From: Fermentibacter sp964564435
Lineage (GTDB): Bacteria > Fermentibacterota > Fermentibacteria > Fermentibacterales > Fermentibacteraceae
Direction: 5' to 3'
Length of the DNA stretch: 14,172 bases
Assembly: GCA_964564435.1 (NCBI GenBank)
Contig: CAZMAT010000027.1
Span: 1 to 14,172, forward strand
Shown: positions 13,918 to 14,172 of the stretch, in pieces
Layout of the letters: each line of letters starts with the position of its first letter
Numbering within the stretch: the first letter of the stretch is position 1
Made by a program: the position numbers and the translations under genes
The notes under the pieces: generated by a model
Seen by the model: only the letters and a program-made list of their open reading frames with translations
Database searches by the model: none
Told to the model about the DNA's origin: nothing

Positions 13918-13954
13918 GCGAAAGGGCCGGAGCGTACCTCCTCAGACGAGAGTC

Positions 13955-13976
13955 CGGATTCGCCCGCACGAATCCG
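13955..13976. repeat. Perfect 8-bp hairpin
   Basis: CGGATTCG (13955-13962) and CGAATCCG (13969-13976), loop CCCGCA. One of the cluster between the two tRNA genes. Confidence 0.75.
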
Positions 13977-13992
13977 AACACGCCCTCTCGCA

Positions 13993-14009
13993 GATTCGCT
14001 CCGCGAATC
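13993..14009. repeat. Perfect 7-bp hairpin
   Basis: GATTCGC (13993-13999) and GCGAATC (14003-14009), loop TCC. Same ATTCGC core as the neighbouring repeats. Confidence 0.75.
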
Positions 14010-14027
14010 ATGCTGTCGGGCTACCCG

Positions 14028-14050
14028 GCGATTTCGCAGAGCGAAATCGC
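14028..14050. repeat. Perfect 10-bp hairpin
   Basis: GCGATTTCGC (14028-14037) and GCGAAATCGC (14041-14050), loop AGA. The tightest and strongest of the small-loop group apart from the one next to tRNA-Lys. Confidence 0.8.
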
Positions 14051-14097
14051 TGATTTGACTTTCCTTCGCCCCGGAAGCGATAATTGCGAGCTTCGGC

Positions 14098-14172
<75 letters not shown>

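Noticed and set aside
13841..14050. CRISPR array or integron attC array
   Set aside because: Repeats are palindromes of different sequence and uneven spacing, with no conserved direct repeat/spacer pattern and no integrase or Cas gene.

Overview
The window is bacterial chromosome from a high-GC organism. Arg is mostly encoded by AGG or CGC/CGG, GTG and TTG starts are frequent, and clear Shine-Dalgarno (SD) sites of the AGGAGG type are used. The first ~380 nt are the 5' part of a 16S rRNA gene on the minus strand. Its variable regions and the start of helix V1 (GGATAAGGCATGCAAG) do not look like common Proteobacteria or Firmicutes and hint at a less-cultivated phylum (FCB/PVC-like). I cannot assign it further without a search. 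Gene content is chromosomal; I see no phage, plasmid, IS or CRISPR signature.

Layout. (1) 1-633: 16S 5' end with leader, boxA-like site and tandem promoters, all reading leftward. (2) 738-3891: a rightward two-gene unit. It encodes a large soluble PAS/GAF sensor protein ending in degenerate histidine-kinase ATPase and receiver domains, and an overlapping small membrane-anchored exported protein. (3) 3895-5117: a leftward pair, an alpha/beta hydrolase and a translationally coupled 87-aa helical protein. (4) 5202-7683: a rightward pair, a shortened GT-C/ArnT-like membrane protein (apparently leaderless mRNA) and an overlapping radical SAM protein. (5) 7752-13683: a leftward four-gene unit, tetR - RND efflux pump - birA-type biotin ligase - PIN-PhoH ATPase. 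It is headed by a good sigma70-type promoter buried in a perfect 10-bp-arm operator. (6) 13690-14172: tRNA-Lys(UUU) and tRNA-Glu(UUC), with perfect inverted repeats filling the spacer and one upstream.

How the parts may work together. The TetR regulator most likely controls its own promoter and so the pump, biotin ligase and PhoH genes behind it. The pump has no periplasmic adaptor or outer-membrane channel gene here. The sensor has lost the residues needed for phosphotransfer and probably works as a ligand-sensing scaffold or pseudokinase, perhaps together with its small membrane partner. The GT-C-like/radical SAM pair may act on a lipid or glycan, but no substrate can be named.

The most unusual items are the pseudo-hybrid kinase, the hairpin cluster around the two tRNA genes, the internally shortened GT-C protein with its probable leaderless start, and the C-x4-C-x2-C radical SAM motif. 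None is a proven new system.
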